From Pseudomonas sp. LS44 (GTDB lineage: Bacteria; Pseudomonadota; Gammaproteobacteria; Pseudomonadales; Pseudomonadaceae): a stretch of DNA of 64,000 bases. Location: positions 4,006,001-4,070,000 of the forward strand of contig NZ_CP102830.1 of NCBI RefSeq assembly GCF_024730785.1, written 5' to 3'. Below are positions 25,384 through 33,918 of this stretch, piece after piece. The number at the start of each line of letters is the position of its first letter. Within the stretch, counting starts at the first letter, position 1. Position numbers and translations under genes: made by a program. The notes under the pieces were generated by a model. It was not told the DNA's origin. It ran no database searches and saw only the letters and a list, made by a program, of their open reading frames with translations.

Positions 25384-26766
25384 TTAACGCCCCATCGCCC
25401 GTGCCGCATCAGCGGTGTACATATCCGGGGTGAACTTGCCTTCGTTGAGGATCGGGCCTTTCTTCTGCTCGTTGCTCATGCCGTAGCCGGTGTACTGGCC
25501 CGAGTTGAGGTCCATGAAGAACTGCGAACCGGCCTGCCAGGCGCTCATGTCCGGGTGGTAGTAGTAGTTGATCATGGCGTGTTTCCACAGTTCGCCACGG
25601 GTGTCGTAGTTGTCCGCCATGACCGCATGCCAGGTGTCCTCGTCGAGAAACAGCACGCGTTTGCCATAGACGTGACGGTAGCCCTGCTTCAGGTCGGCCT
25701 CCACGACCCAGACGCGACGCAGTTCATAACGCATGAACTCGGGGTTGGGGTGGTTTGGCGTGAGCATGTCGGCATACTTGATATCAGCCGAGTTAGGCTT
25801 GTAGGCATTGCCCGGGATATAGATTTCACGCTTGCCGATCAGTTTCCAGTTGTAGCGCTCCGGCGAGCCGTTGAACAAACGGTCCTCGTCGATGGTCATG
25901 GTGCCGTTGGTGCCGATCATCGGCTGGTCATAACCGTAACCGGGCAACTGGCGTACACGGCGGGTCGAGGGGTTGTAGCTCCAGGCCTGACGAGCGCTGG
26001 CCTGGAAGTTGTAGGGTTCGTGCGAGATGCTCATGGTGCCGTTGTCGCGAGCGGGCTTCAAGGTGGTGTTCCAGCTCATGGCGCTGATGCCGTCTGCGGT
26101 CTTCGGCTCCACAGTCGGCGAGTTTTGCTGGGACAGGTTACGACCATAGGCTCGCCCCCAACCGATTCCGCCATCGGGCAATACCGATGCCAGATCGGTG
26201 ATCTTTTCCTCGGTGTAGGCACGCGCCGGCAGCAGGTTGTTCCACAGTGCTTCTATGCCGCTTTTCGGGATCGGGAACGCAAGCTGGCCGATCCCGTCGA
26301 AACCCATGCCATCATCGACCAGCTTGGCACTTAGGGCATTTTTCAGCACCCGGTCACAGACGTAGTCCGGGTAGCGGAAATCGCGGTGGCCTGGGTAGAT
26401 GTTCATCTTGTAGGTGGTCGGGTACTTCTTCAGCAGCGCCTTCTGGCCTTCGGTCAGGTGAGCGTCGTACTGGCCCATGTTCTGCGCGGTGATCACCAGG
26501 ATCGGCTTCTCGGCAGCGTACGGATCAACCGGCTGATCGCCGGAATACTTCACATGCTTCCAGCCCGGCACTTCGCCCAGGTACTTGCCGGTGTATTCGG
26601 GGATAGTGCCCTCGGCATTACCTGCTTTCTCGCCGCCGACACAGGTCAGCTCCTTGCCGAGCTTTGCCGCTTCGTCAGGCGACACTTGCGCCAATGCACT
26701 ACCTACCAAACCAACATTCACAGCCATTGCAGTTACGAGCATTACGCCTGTTGTTTTTATTTTCAT
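25384..26766 (-). CDS. DUF1329 periplasmic protein, copy 1
   Basis: This 460-aa protein has a Sec signal peptide (MKIKTTGVMLVTAMAVNVGL, cleavage after ALA) and no lipobox Cys. The mature protein begins VSPDEAAKLGKELTCVGGEKAG and shows the conserved DUF1329 blocks (DFRYPDYVC, SWNTTLKPARDNGTM, PGYGYDQPMIGTNGTM, LNSGQYTGYGMSNEQKKGP). DUF1329 proteins are predicted to be periplasmic or outer-membrane-associated, related in fold to lipoprotein-sorting proteins. They cluster with DUF1302 proteins in pathways for hydrophobic substrates, so carriage of steroid between membranes is a reasonable inference. AAGGAGG lies 6 bases before the ATG and a 19-bp box 69 bp upstream. Two close paralogues follow at 28619 and 30356. 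Confidence 0.88.
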   Translation of the reverse strand: MKIKTTGVMLVTAMAVNVGLVGSALAQVSPDEAAKLGKELTCVGGEKAGNAEGTIPEYTGKYLGEVPGWKHVKYSGDQPVDPYAAEKPILVITAQNMGQYDAHLTEGQKALLKKYPTTYKMNIYPGHRDFRYPDYVCDRVLKNALSAKLVDDGMGFDGIGQLAFPIPKSGIEALWNNLLPARAYTEEKITDLASVLPDGGIGWGRAYGRNLSQQNSPTVEPKTADGISAMSWNTTLKPARDNGTMSISHEPYNFQASARQAWSYNPSTRRVRQLPGYGYDQPMIGTNGTMTIDEDRLFNGSPERYNWKLIGKREIYIPGNAYKPNSADIKYADMLTPNHPNPEFMRYELRRVWVVEADLKQGYRHVYGKRVLFLDEDTWHAVMADNYDTRGELWKHAMINYYYHPDMSAWQAGSQFFMDLNSGQYTGYGMSNEQKKGPILNEGKFTPDMYTADAARAMGR

Positions 26767-26835
26767 GTACTGCCTCCTTCGCGGATAACCGATTTCTGGA
26801 TTGCGAATTCATTCTTACCGCTCTAGCGGGAAGGG

Positions 26836-26854
26836 CATCGTCCAAAAAGACTAC
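26836..26854 (-). promoter_or_regulatory. Steroid-operon box (site 4, DUF1329 copy 1)
   Basis: In gene sense it reads GTAGTCTTTTTGGACGATG and ends 69 bp before the start codon. The segment between box and start, including CCCTTCCCGC and AAGAAT, is also conserved upstream of copies 2 and 3. Confidence 0.65.
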
Positions 26855-26973
26855 TTATTGAGGAAAAACAGTCGGCGTAAACAAAACGATGAAATGCGCC
26901 GAAAAATACGCGCAATTATTTATAAAAGTGCTACACGTTACTGCGCAGTTAGCGCAGACAAAACTACAAGCAA

Positions 26974-27010
26974 CAAAAAACCCTGTGCATGGAACACCAC
27001 ACACAGGGTT
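26974..27010 (-). terminator. Rho-independent terminator after the alkylsulfatase-like gene
   Basis: The stem AACCCTGTG / CACAGGGTT is followed on the minus strand by six T residues. It sits 44 bp past the stop codon and upstream of the box of DUF1329 copy 1, isolating the two genes. Confidence 0.85.
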
Positions 27011-27054
27011 TCGGCTGATAAATAGCTTACTTACTATCAGACAGCGCCACGAGA

Positions 27055-28524
27055 TTACTTTTTGGGGACAAGCGCTGAATTATCAGCCAAAGCCTTCTGG
27101 CGCTGTTTCAGACTCAGCATATGTTCCATATAAACAGTAAGTTCCTGAGTTGGAATACCCGGCACAATACGCTTTGCATAGGCATCCATGGCAACCTGTA
27201 AAACATCCGCATTATCGGGAGCGGCAAAATAGGCGATATCTGCCAATTGGCACGCCAACGCCGGGTTAACGTCCAGCAACACTCGAATCCGAGCAGTGAC
27301 CTTATCGATCCCGCCACTCATTTCAACCAGTTCTTTGCTGGAGTCTGACCGAGGGGCTGGATCCCAATCCGAAGGTATACCGTCCCACCAACCGCCATAC
27401 TCCTTCAAGACCATGCTGGCGACGTTTTGAAAGCGATTGTAGGTTTCCACCATATCCGCACGCCCTTGCAGGCGCTCCGGCAACTTGACGGAAGCGACGA
27501 TTTCATCTGGGCGCTTATTGGCATTCAGCCCGTCGATCACCTGGGTAACTGCCGAATCAAGCATGTCGGCAGAGGCCAGTAACTTGTCCTGGGCCTCGGC
27601 GGGAGAGGTCATTGCCGCACCGTGCATCGGCAGAACCAGTTCCGGCTTGGTTCCCGCCATATCGCGCAATGCCTGGGCCCACTCCGCCACATACCGTTGA
27701 CGGCGCTTGCCATTGCCGGCGTTGAGCAGGAAGGGCTGCCAATAGTCAGCACTGACAACTATTTTGCGCGAAGGGACATTGACCCATAGTTGATCGGCCG
27801 ACTCGCCTCGAGCGTGGGTCAGGACGAACTCCTCGCCACCAATAACCAGGGTTTTGGTATTTTGAAATGTCTCCGTTGGCAAGACGGTGTCTTCCATTCG
27901 CCGTGGAACATCCCGGGGATCCTGGTTGTTCAGGCGAACGATGGAATAGTTGGCCGTTTTAATATCCAGCGCCAATTCGGAAAGATATGTTTCGGTTGTA
28001 ATGATTCGCGGATTTTCCCCAGCCTTGAGTAGCGCCCAAGTACCGAATCCATGATCGGCATGATGATGGGTGACAATAACTGTGTTGACGGGCTTGTTAC
28101 TGATCTTGCGCAACGCCTCGACTAGAGCCGGGCCGGCAGGTGCATAACCACTATCAACCAGGACCAGCCCTTCGGATGTTTCAAATACCGCGACATTGAC
28201 ATAAGGGAAGCGCAACAACCAAGTGCCCTTGCCGTGCGGTTCGACAACCAGCTTTGCGCGTGCATCGTCAATCGCGGCTTGATTGGTGCGGCTGTACATA
28301 TGGTTGGCAATGGCAGCTGACTGAGGGCCACCAAAACCTGCGTTCGCATTTGATTGCAACGCGTTCAGAACACCAGGATATTGCGCCATGAGTTCAGAGC
28401 GCAATTCAAAACGCTGAACCGCTTTGACATCCGGCTTGGATGTTTCTGTAGCAGCGCTGGACGCACCCGAAAACAAAACAAGCCCCATCAAGAGCAGGGG
28501 GTTTTTATAATTCTTCTTAATCAT
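27055..28524 (-). CDS. Exported metallo-beta-lactamase-fold hydrolase, alkylsulfatase-like
   Basis: This 489-aa protein has a signal peptide (MIKKNYKNPLLLMGLVLFSG, cleavage near ASSA). Its metal site is THHHADHGFG, with later ligands in THARGESADQ and SADYW. The second half has the features of the alkylsulfatase dimerisation region, including GGWWDGIPSDW and helical segments. SdsA1-type enzymes hydrolyse alkyl sulfates in the periplasm, so release of sulfate from a conjugated steroid is an attractive but unproven idea; other periplasmic ester or lactone hydrolases share the fold. Only weak ribosome-binding signals precede the ATG at 28524. GC content is clearly lower than in the flanking DUF1329 genes, suggesting a separate origin. 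It lies between DUF1329 copies 1 and 2. Confidence 0.8.
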   Translation of the reverse strand: MIKKNYKNPLLLMGLVLFSGASSAATETSKPDVKAVQRFELRSELMAQYPGVLNALQSNANAGFGGPQSAAIANHMYSRTNQAAIDDARAKLVVEPHGKGTWLLRFPYVNVAVFETSEGLVLVDSGYAPAGPALVEALRKISNKPVNTVIVTHHHADHGFGTWALLKAGENPRIITTETYLSELALDIKTANYSIVRLNNQDPRDVPRRMEDTVLPTETFQNTKTLVIGGEEFVLTHARGESADQLWVNVPSRKIVVSADYWQPFLLNAGNGKRRQRYVAEWAQALRDMAGTKPELVLPMHGAAMTSPAEAQDKLLASADMLDSAVTQVIDGLNANKRPDEIVASVKLPERLQGRADMVETYNRFQNVASMVLKEYGGWWDGIPSDWDPAPRSDSSKELVEMSGGIDKVTARIRVLLDVNPALACQLADIAYFAAPDNADVLQVAMDAYAKRIVPGIPTQELTVYMEHMLSLKQRQKALADNSALVPKK

Positions 28525-28618
28525 CTTCAACCGACCTATTGATAAACATCAGGTAGATATTGCTTTAAATGGCCTTATCGATTCTCCGATTCGGCCATCC
28601 AGTCAATCGACCCGAGGA

Positions 28619-29998
28619 TTAACGCCCGTTCGCCCGCGCCGCATCAGCGGTGTACATATCCGGGGTGAACTTGCCTTCGTTGAGGATCGGACCTTTCTTC
28701 GCCTCGTTGCTCATGCTGTAACCAGTGTACTGGCCCGAGTTGAGGTCCATGAAGAACTGCGAACCGGCCTGCCAGGCGCTCATGTCCGGGTGGTAGTAGT
28801 AGTTGACCATGCCGTGTTTCCACAGCTCGCCACGGGTGTCGTAGTTGTCCGCCATGACTGCGCTCCAGATGTCCTCGTCGAGGAACAGCACGCGCTTGCT
28901 ATAGACATGGCGATAGTCTGGCTTCAGATCGGCCTCCAGGACCCAGACGCGACGCAGTTCAAAGCGCATGAACTCGGGGTTGGGGTGGTTCGGCGTCAGC
29001 ATGTCGGCATACTTGATATCAGCCGTGTTGGGCTTGTAGGCATTGGCCGGGATATAGATCTCACGCTTGCCGACCAGCTTCCAGTTGAAGCGCTCCGGCG
29101 AGCCGTTATACATGCGGTCTTCGTCGGTGGTCATGGTGCCGTTGGTGCCGACCATCGGCTGGTCGAAACCAAAACCGGGCAACTGCCGTACACGACGGGT
29201 CGATGCGTTGTAGCTCCAAGCTTGGCGAGTACTGGTCTGGTAGTTGTAGGGCTCATGCACGATGGTCATGTTGCCGTTGTCGCGAGCGGGCTTGAAGATG
29301 GAGTTCCAGCTCATCGAAGAGAGGCCTTCTACGGTCTCGGCATTCGGCGGCGAGTTGTCCAGCGACAGGTTACGTTGATAGGTGCGCCCCCAACCGATGC
29401 TGCCGTTGGGCAATACCGAGGCCACATCGCTGGACTTTTCCTCGGTCCAGGAGCGTGCTGGCAGTTGGTGGTTCCACAGCGCTTCCATACCGTTTTTCGG
29501 GATCGGGAAAGGATCAGGACCGCCCCCCTCGACACCCATGCCATCATTGACCAGCTTGGCATTCACGGCGTTGCCCATCACCCGCTCGCAGATATAGTCC
29601 GGGTAGCGGAAATCCCGGTGGCCTGGGTAGATGTTCATCTTGTAGGTGGTCGGGTACGTCTTCAGCAGTGCCTTCTGGCCTTCGGTCAGGTGAGCGTCGT
29701 ACTGGCTCATGTTCTGCGCGGTGATCACCAGGATCGGCTTCTCGGCGGCGTATGGGTCAACCGGATGACCACCGGAATACTTCACGTGCTTCCAGCCTGG
29801 CACCTCGCCCAAGTACTTGCCGGTGTATTCGGGGATAGTGCCCTCGGCATTACCAGCTTTCTCGGCGCCGACACAGGTCAGCTCCTTGCCCAGCTTTGCC
29901 GCTTCTTCAGGCGACACTTGCGCCAATGCACTACCTGCCAAACCAACATTGACAGCCATTGCAGTTACGAGCATTACGCCTGTTGTTTTTATTTTCAT
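28619..29998 (-). CDS. DUF1329 periplasmic protein, copy 2
   Basis: This 459-aa paralogue of copy 1 has an almost identical signal peptide and N-terminus. Differences are spread through the middle (MGVEGGGPDPFPIPKNGMEALWNHQ, written here as MGVEGGG and PKNGMEALWNHQ) and the tail ends ARANGR. The true start is the ATG at 29998 with AAGGAGG upstream; the open frame continues further up but into the promoter region. A 19-bp box lies 71 bp upstream. The role is as proposed for copy 1: a periplasmic carrier or accessory for hydrophobic substrate. Sequence drift between copies suggests different substrates or partners rather than dosage alone (inference). Confidence 0.88.
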   Translation of the reverse strand: MKIKTTGVMLVTAMAVNVGLAGSALAQVSPEEAAKLGKELTCVGAEKAGNAEGTIPEYTGKYLGEVPGWKHVKYSGGHPVDPYAAEKPILVITAQNMSQYDAHLTEGQKALLKTYPTTYKMNIYPGHRDFRYPDYICERVMGNAVNAKLVNDGMGVEGGGPDPFPIPKNGMEALWNHQLPARSWTEEKSSDVASVLPNGSIGWGRTYQRNLSLDNSPPNAETVEGLSSMSWNSIFKPARDNGNMTIVHEPYNYQTSTRQAWSYNASTRRVRQLPGFGFDQPMVGTNGTMTTDEDRMYNGSPERFNWKLVGKREIYIPANAYKPNTADIKYADMLTPNHPNPEFMRFELRRVWVLEADLKPDYRHVYSKRVLFLDEDIWSAVMADNYDTRGELWKHGMVNYYYHPDMSAWQAGSQFFMDLNSGQYTGYSMSNEAKKGPILNEGKFTPDMYTADAARANGR

Positions 29999-30069
29999 GT
30001 ACTGCCTCCTTCGCGGGTAAGCGATTTCTGGGGGGTGCACCCCCATTCTTCCCGTTCTGGCGGGAAGGG

Positions 30070-30088
30070 CATCGTCCGGAAAGACTAC
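30070..30088 (-). promoter_or_regulatory. Steroid-operon box (site 5, DUF1329 copy 2)
   Basis: In gene sense it reads GTAGTCTTTCCGGACGATG and ends 71 bp before the start codon. The stop codon of a ligase remnant begins 4 bp beyond its other end. Confidence 0.65.
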
Positions 30089-30092
30089 TTAG

Positions 30093-30180
30093 TCAGCAGC
30101 TGACCAAAAATTCATTGAGCTCGGCCTTGAGCACCTTGCCCGAAGCATTGCGAGGGCACGCACTGGAACGGGTGCCGGAC
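30093..30180 (-). pseudogene. Remnant: C-terminal tail of an acyl-CoA ligase
   Basis: On the minus strand this stretch encodes PRNASGKVLKAELNEFLVSC followed by a stop. It matches the end of the intact ligase at 32200-33888 (PRNASGKVLKAELKAALASR). Similarity fades upstream of the Pro. It stands in the same place relative to DUF1329 copy 2 as the intact ligase does to copy 3, so it was most likely carried along when a ligase-DUF1329 segment was duplicated. Confidence 0.82.
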
Positions 30181-30205
30181 TCGCCCATCTGGGCACCATG
30201 GAGAC

Positions 30206-30237
30206 AGCAAAAGGCCCGCACGAGCGGGCCTTTTGCT
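30206..30237. terminator. Strong bidirectional terminator
   Basis: A perfect 14-bp stem (AGCAAAAGGCCCGC / GCGGGCCTTTTGCT) with loop ACGA has T-runs in both directions. It lies 118 bp beyond the stop of DUF1329 copy 3 and separates it from copy 2. The rest of the 357-bp gap holds the box, the ligase remnant and a 3' flank shared with copy 1. Confidence 0.88.
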
Positions 30238-30355
30238 TTGTGGACGTAGGGTAGTGCTAAGAACCTGCCAGATTTTAATCACTCGGCAGATGCTTTCCGC
30301 TCATGGCAAAAGCACAATCCCGAGTACCGACCGTACAGCCACAGAACCTGAAGGA

Positions 30356-31738
30356 TTAACGCCCCATTGCCCGTGCCGCATCGGCGGTGAACATGTCCGG
30401 GGTGAGCTTGCCTTCGTTGAGAACCGGACCTTTCTTCGCCTCGTTGGTCATGCTGTAACCGGTGTACTGGCCCGAGTTGAGATCCATGAAGAACTGCGAA
30501 CCGGCCTGCCAGGCGCTCATGTCCGGGTGGTAGTAGTAGTTGACCATGGCGTGTTTCCACAGCTCACCACGGGTGTCGTAGTTGTCCGACATGACCGCAT
30601 GCCAGGTGTCCTCATCGATGAACATCACGCGCTTGCCGTAGACGTGGCGATAGTCTGCCTTCAGGTCAGCCTCCAGAACCCAGACGCGGCGCAGTTCATA
30701 ACGCATGAACTCGGGGTTGGGGTGGTTCGGCGTCAGCATGTCGGCGTACTTGATATCAGCCGCGTTGGGCTTGAAGGCATTGGCCGGAATATAGACCTCA
30801 CGCTTGCCGACCAGTTTCCAGTCGTAGCGTTCCGGCGAGCCGTTGAACAAGCGGTCTTCGTCGATGATCATGGTGCCGTTGGTGCCGGCCATCGGCTGGT
30901 CGAAACCATAACCAGGCAACTGGCGCACACGGCGGGTCCCGGGACTGTAGCTCCAGGCTTGGCGCCCACTGGTCAGGTAGTTATAGGGCTCGTGCGCGAT
31001 GGTCATGTTGCCGTTGTCGCGAGCGGGCTTGAGCGTGGTGTTCATGGCCATGGCGCTGACAGTGTCGTCGGCCTTTGGCTCGACAGTCGGCGAGTTGGCC
31101 TGCGACAGGTTAAGTTGATAAGTACGCCCCCAACCGATGCTGCCGGTGGGCAATACCGATGCCAGATCGGTGGTCTTTACCTCGGTCCAGGCACGCACCG
31201 GCAACAGGTTGTTCCACAGTGCTTCCAGACCGTTTTTCGGGATAGGGAACGAATCCTGAGCGCCGCCCTCGACGCCCATGCCATCGTTGACCACCTTGGC
31301 ATTCAGGGCGTTTTTCATCAGCCGGTCACAGATATAGTCCGGGTAGCGGAAATCGCGGTGGCCTGCATAGATATTCATCTTGTAGGTGGTCGGGTACTTC
31401 TTCAGCAGCGCCTTCTGGCCTTCGCTCAGGTGAGCCTCGTGCTGGCTCATGTTCTGCGCGGTGATCACCAGAATCGGCTTCTCGGCGGCGTACGGGTCAA
31501 CCGGATGATCGCCAGAGAACTTCACGTGATTCCAGCCCGGCACTTCGCCCAGGTACTTGCCGGTGTATTCGGGGATGGTGCCCTCGGCATTACCGGCTTT
31601 CTCGGCGCCGACACAGGTCAGTTCCTTGCCGAGCTTTGCCGCTTCGTCCGGCGACACTTGCGCCATTGCACTGCCGAGCAAGCCGGCATTGACTACCATC
31701 GCGGCTGCGAGCAGCGCGCCTGTTGTTTTGATTTGCAT
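30356..31738 (-). CDS. DUF1329 periplasmic protein, copy 3
   Basis: This 460-aa third paralogue has signal peptide MQIKTTGALLAAAMVVNAGL with cleavage after AMA; the mature part begins VSPDEAAKLGKEL. All family blocks are present (DFRYPDYICDR, PGYGFDQPMAGTNGTM, LNSGQYTGYSMTNEAKKGP). The ATG at 31738 has AGGG 6 bases upstream; an in-frame TTG 6 bases earlier is less likely. It is the copy that directly follows the intact acyl-CoA ligase, so it is the best candidate for the ancestral position. Its 3' flank is nearly identical to that of copy 1. A 19-bp box lies 77 bp upstream. Confidence 0.88.
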   Translation of the reverse strand: MQIKTTGALLAAAMVVNAGLLGSAMAQVSPDEAAKLGKELTCVGAEKAGNAEGTIPEYTGKYLGEVPGWNHVKFSGDHPVDPYAAEKPILVITAQNMSQHEAHLSEGQKALLKKYPTTYKMNIYAGHRDFRYPDYICDRLMKNALNAKVVNDGMGVEGGAQDSFPIPKNGLEALWNNLLPVRAWTEVKTTDLASVLPTGSIGWGRTYQLNLSQANSPTVEPKADDTVSAMAMNTTLKPARDNGNMTIAHEPYNYLTSGRQAWSYSPGTRRVRQLPGYGFDQPMAGTNGTMIIDEDRLFNGSPERYDWKLVGKREVYIPANAFKPNAADIKYADMLTPNHPNPEFMRYELRRVWVLEADLKADYRHVYGKRVMFIDEDTWHAVMSDNYDTRGELWKHAMVNYYYHPDMSAWQAGSQFFMDLNSGQYTGYSMTNEAKKGPVLNEGKLTPDMFTADAARAMGR

Positions 31739-31815
31739 ATACAACCCTACTGCCTTTTTAGCGGGTAAACGATTTCCGGAATGTGACTCTATTCTTCCCG
31801 TTCTGGCAGGAAGAA

Positions 31816-31834
31816 CAACGTCCGGAAAGACTAC
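31816..31834 (-). promoter_or_regulatory. Steroid-operon box (site 6, DUF1329 copy 3)
   Basis: In gene sense it reads GTAGTCTTTCCGGACGTTG, with one change (GTTG for GATG) from the pattern. It ends 77 bp before the start codon. A small mobile element begins 3 bp beyond its far end. Confidence 0.6.
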
Positions 31835-31837
31835 TTA

Positions 31838-32195
31838 GAGCCTGTTTACGATCTTCTGAATTAGAGCCAGGCAAGAGGAAGCGCAGTTTACGAGCTGTAC
31901 ATGAGCATGACTCGCTACGTTCGCCCCTTCGGGGGCCGCATTGAAGTGCGTTAGCCGAAAGCGGTTTCCGAAGCCGTGTCTAACACAGACTGGCCGACAG
32001 GCAGGAGATCGCAGACAGGTTCTTAGAGGGTGTTCAATGCCTCGCGAATCCGACATCTGTCACGGCCATCGATGGAAAATGCTCCGCAGTTTTCCACCCT
32101 ACGCGGTCATGCAGACTTTGTAGGGTGAATAACGCTGTGCTTATCCATCATCACGCCGACACGCAGCGGTCACTGGTGAGACCTTGAACAGGCTC
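31838..32195. mobile_element. Composite MITE-like insertion with GAGCCTGTT ends
   Basis: The element starts GAGCCTGTT and ends AACAGGCTC, perfect 9-bp inverted ends, flanked by TTA and TCA. Inside, a first unit (31838-32022) has its own inverted ends, AGAGCCTGTTTACGATCT against AGATCGCAGACAGGTTCT, with TTA on both sides. A family B module fills 32070-32195. The corresponding place beside DUF1329 copy 2 lacks all of this (CTACTTAGTCAGC), showing the uninterrupted site. It has no coding capacity. It fills the gap between the box of copy 3 and the ligase stop. Confidence 0.72.
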
Positions 32196-32199
32196 TCAG

Positions 32200-33888
32200 T
32201 CAGCGACTGGCCAAAGCGGCCTTGAGCTCGGCCTTGAGCACCTTGCCAGAAGCATTGCGCGGCAAGTGCTCACGCTGGACACAAACCTGCGCAGGCACCT
32301 TGTAAGCCGCCAGACGCTGGCCAATGAATGCGCAGATCTGTTCGCTCGACGGCGCTGGATCAGCCTCGCTGCGCACGATCAACACCAGGCGCTCGCCCAG
32401 GGTTTCATCGGCGATGGCAATGGCCGCCGCCTCGATCACCCCCGGCATTTCGCAGGCACAGGACTCGACCTCGCCAGCGGATATTTTCTCGCCGCCGCGG
32501 TTGATCAGATCCTTGGCCCGGTCGGTGATGTAGAGGAAGCCCTCGTCATCCATGCGGCCGATGTCGCCAGTGTCCAACCAGCCATCCTGCAGGGTCTCGG
32601 CACTCTCCACAGGCAAGTTCCAGTACCCGCTCATCAGGGTCGGCGAACGCAGCCAGATCAAGCCCTCCTGCCCTTGTGGCACGGGTTCGTGCGGGTTATT
32701 GCCGATGCGTACCTCGACAATCGGCAACGGCCAGCCAACCGAACGGGGCTTGTAGGCAAACTGGTCGCCACCGATGGCAGCGCCGATGCCATTGCTTTCG
32801 GTCAGACCGAAACCGGCACCAGCGATGGCCTCGGGCTTGCGCTCGCGCAGGTGCGCCAGCAGGCTGCTGGTGGCTGCCGCGCCGCCCAGGCCGAGGGCGA
32901 ACAGGCTGGCGGTGTCGGCACCGCCGAAGCGCGGCGAGGTCAGCAGCTGCTGCATCATCAGCGGTGCGCCGTTGAACTGGGTGCAACGCTCATCGCGGAT
33001 CAGATCTAAAGCCTTGTCCACGTCCCACTTGTACATCAGTACCACCCGCCGCCCAGCACGCAAGGGCTGCAGGAATTGGACATGCAACCCGCTGACATGG
33101 AACAGCGGAACCGCCATCAGGCTGGTCGGAGCAAAGCCACTTTTCATCATCGCACCGATGCGCTCGGGCGAACTCATGGCGCCGAACATGCCCTGGAACT
33201 CCAGGGCCGCCAGCGCCTGGCACACCGCGCGATGGCTAGACAGCACGCCCTTGGCGCGGCTGGTGGTGCCCGAGGTGTAGAGAATCAGCGCCGGATCATC
33301 GGCATTGATGCGCACCGTCGGCACGTTCACCAACGGCTCCTGCAGCAGCGCTTCGTAACGCTGGCACAGCGGCGGCACTGGCTGCTCGTCACTCAGGCCA
33401 ACCACGATGCTGGGCAACTCCAGGGTGCGTAGATCATCGGCGAGCAGTTGCAGGCGCGGCTCATCGCACAGCAACACCGTCGCGCCACTGTCCTCCAGGC
33501 CATGGAACAACTCGTCGCGCAGGCCCCAGCTGTTGAGCGGCACGCAGACGGCGGCACAGCGCTGGATGGCGATGAAGGCCACCAGCCAGGTCGGCTGATT
33601 GCGCATGGCAATCGCCACCCGATCACCCTGGCGCACGCCAAAACGCTGGACCAGTTGCCCGGCCAGCCGATCGACCTGGGCGAAAAACTCGGCGAAGGTC
33701 AGGCGTTGCTGATCCCACACCAGAAACTCGCGATCGCCGTGCTGGCGACCGACCTCGACCGCCTCGAGCAGGTTGGCGGCGGCATTGCGAAAGTACGCCG
33801 GACCACCATCGGCCGGGGTCACCACTTCGAAAGGTGCGCCCGGGGCAGTCAATTGCTGCCAGGCACTCTGCCACTGTTCAATCTTCAT
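32200..33888 (-). CDS. Acyl-CoA ligase (AMP-dependent synthetase)
   Basis: This 562-aa adenylate-forming enzyme has YTSGTTSRAKGVLSSH as P-loop, FGLTESNG, the hinge YITDRAKDLINRGGEKIS and a C-terminal lysine motif in PRNASGKVLK. It would convert a carboxylic acid to its CoA ester with ATP. The position, at the end of a long minus-strand run of acyl-CoA dehydrogenase, hydratase and aldolase genes, points to a steroid side-chain acid or a C/D-ring acid. The ATG at 33888 has GGAG 9 bases upstream; an in-frame TTG 15 bases earlier is less likely. A tail remnant of a second copy lies at 30093. Confidence 0.87.
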   Translation of the reverse strand: MKIEQWQSAWQQLTAPGAPFEVVTPADGGPAYFRNAAANLLEAVEVGRQHGDREFLVWDQQRLTFAEFFAQVDRLAGQLVQRFGVRQGDRVAIAMRNQPTWLVAFIAIQRCAAVCVPLNSWGLRDELFHGLEDSGATVLLCDEPRLQLLADDLRTLELPSIVVGLSDEQPVPPLCQRYEALLQEPLVNVPTVRINADDPALILYTSGTTSRAKGVLSSHRAVCQALAALEFQGMFGAMSSPERIGAMMKSGFAPTSLMAVPLFHVSGLHVQFLQPLRAGRRVVLMYKWDVDKALDLIRDERCTQFNGAPLMMQQLLTSPRFGGADTASLFALGLGGAAATSSLLAHLRERKPEAIAGAGFGLTESNGIGAAIGGDQFAYKPRSVGWPLPIVEVRIGNNPHEPVPQGQEGLIWLRSPTLMSGYWNLPVESAETLQDGWLDTGDIGRMDDEGFLYITDRAKDLINRGGEKISAGEVESCACEMPGVIEAAAIAIADETLGERLVLIVRSEADPAPSSEQICAFIGQRLAAYKVPAQVCVQREHLPRNASGKVLKAELKAALASR

Positions 33889-33918
33889 TTTCTTATTCTC
33901 CAAAACATAGTCCGGGCT

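Noticed and set aside
31855..32005. Possible small RNA or short gene inside the 31.8-kb element
   Set aside because: There is no open frame with a start signal, no promoter and no terminator; the inverted ends and empty-site comparison explain the segment as an insertion.
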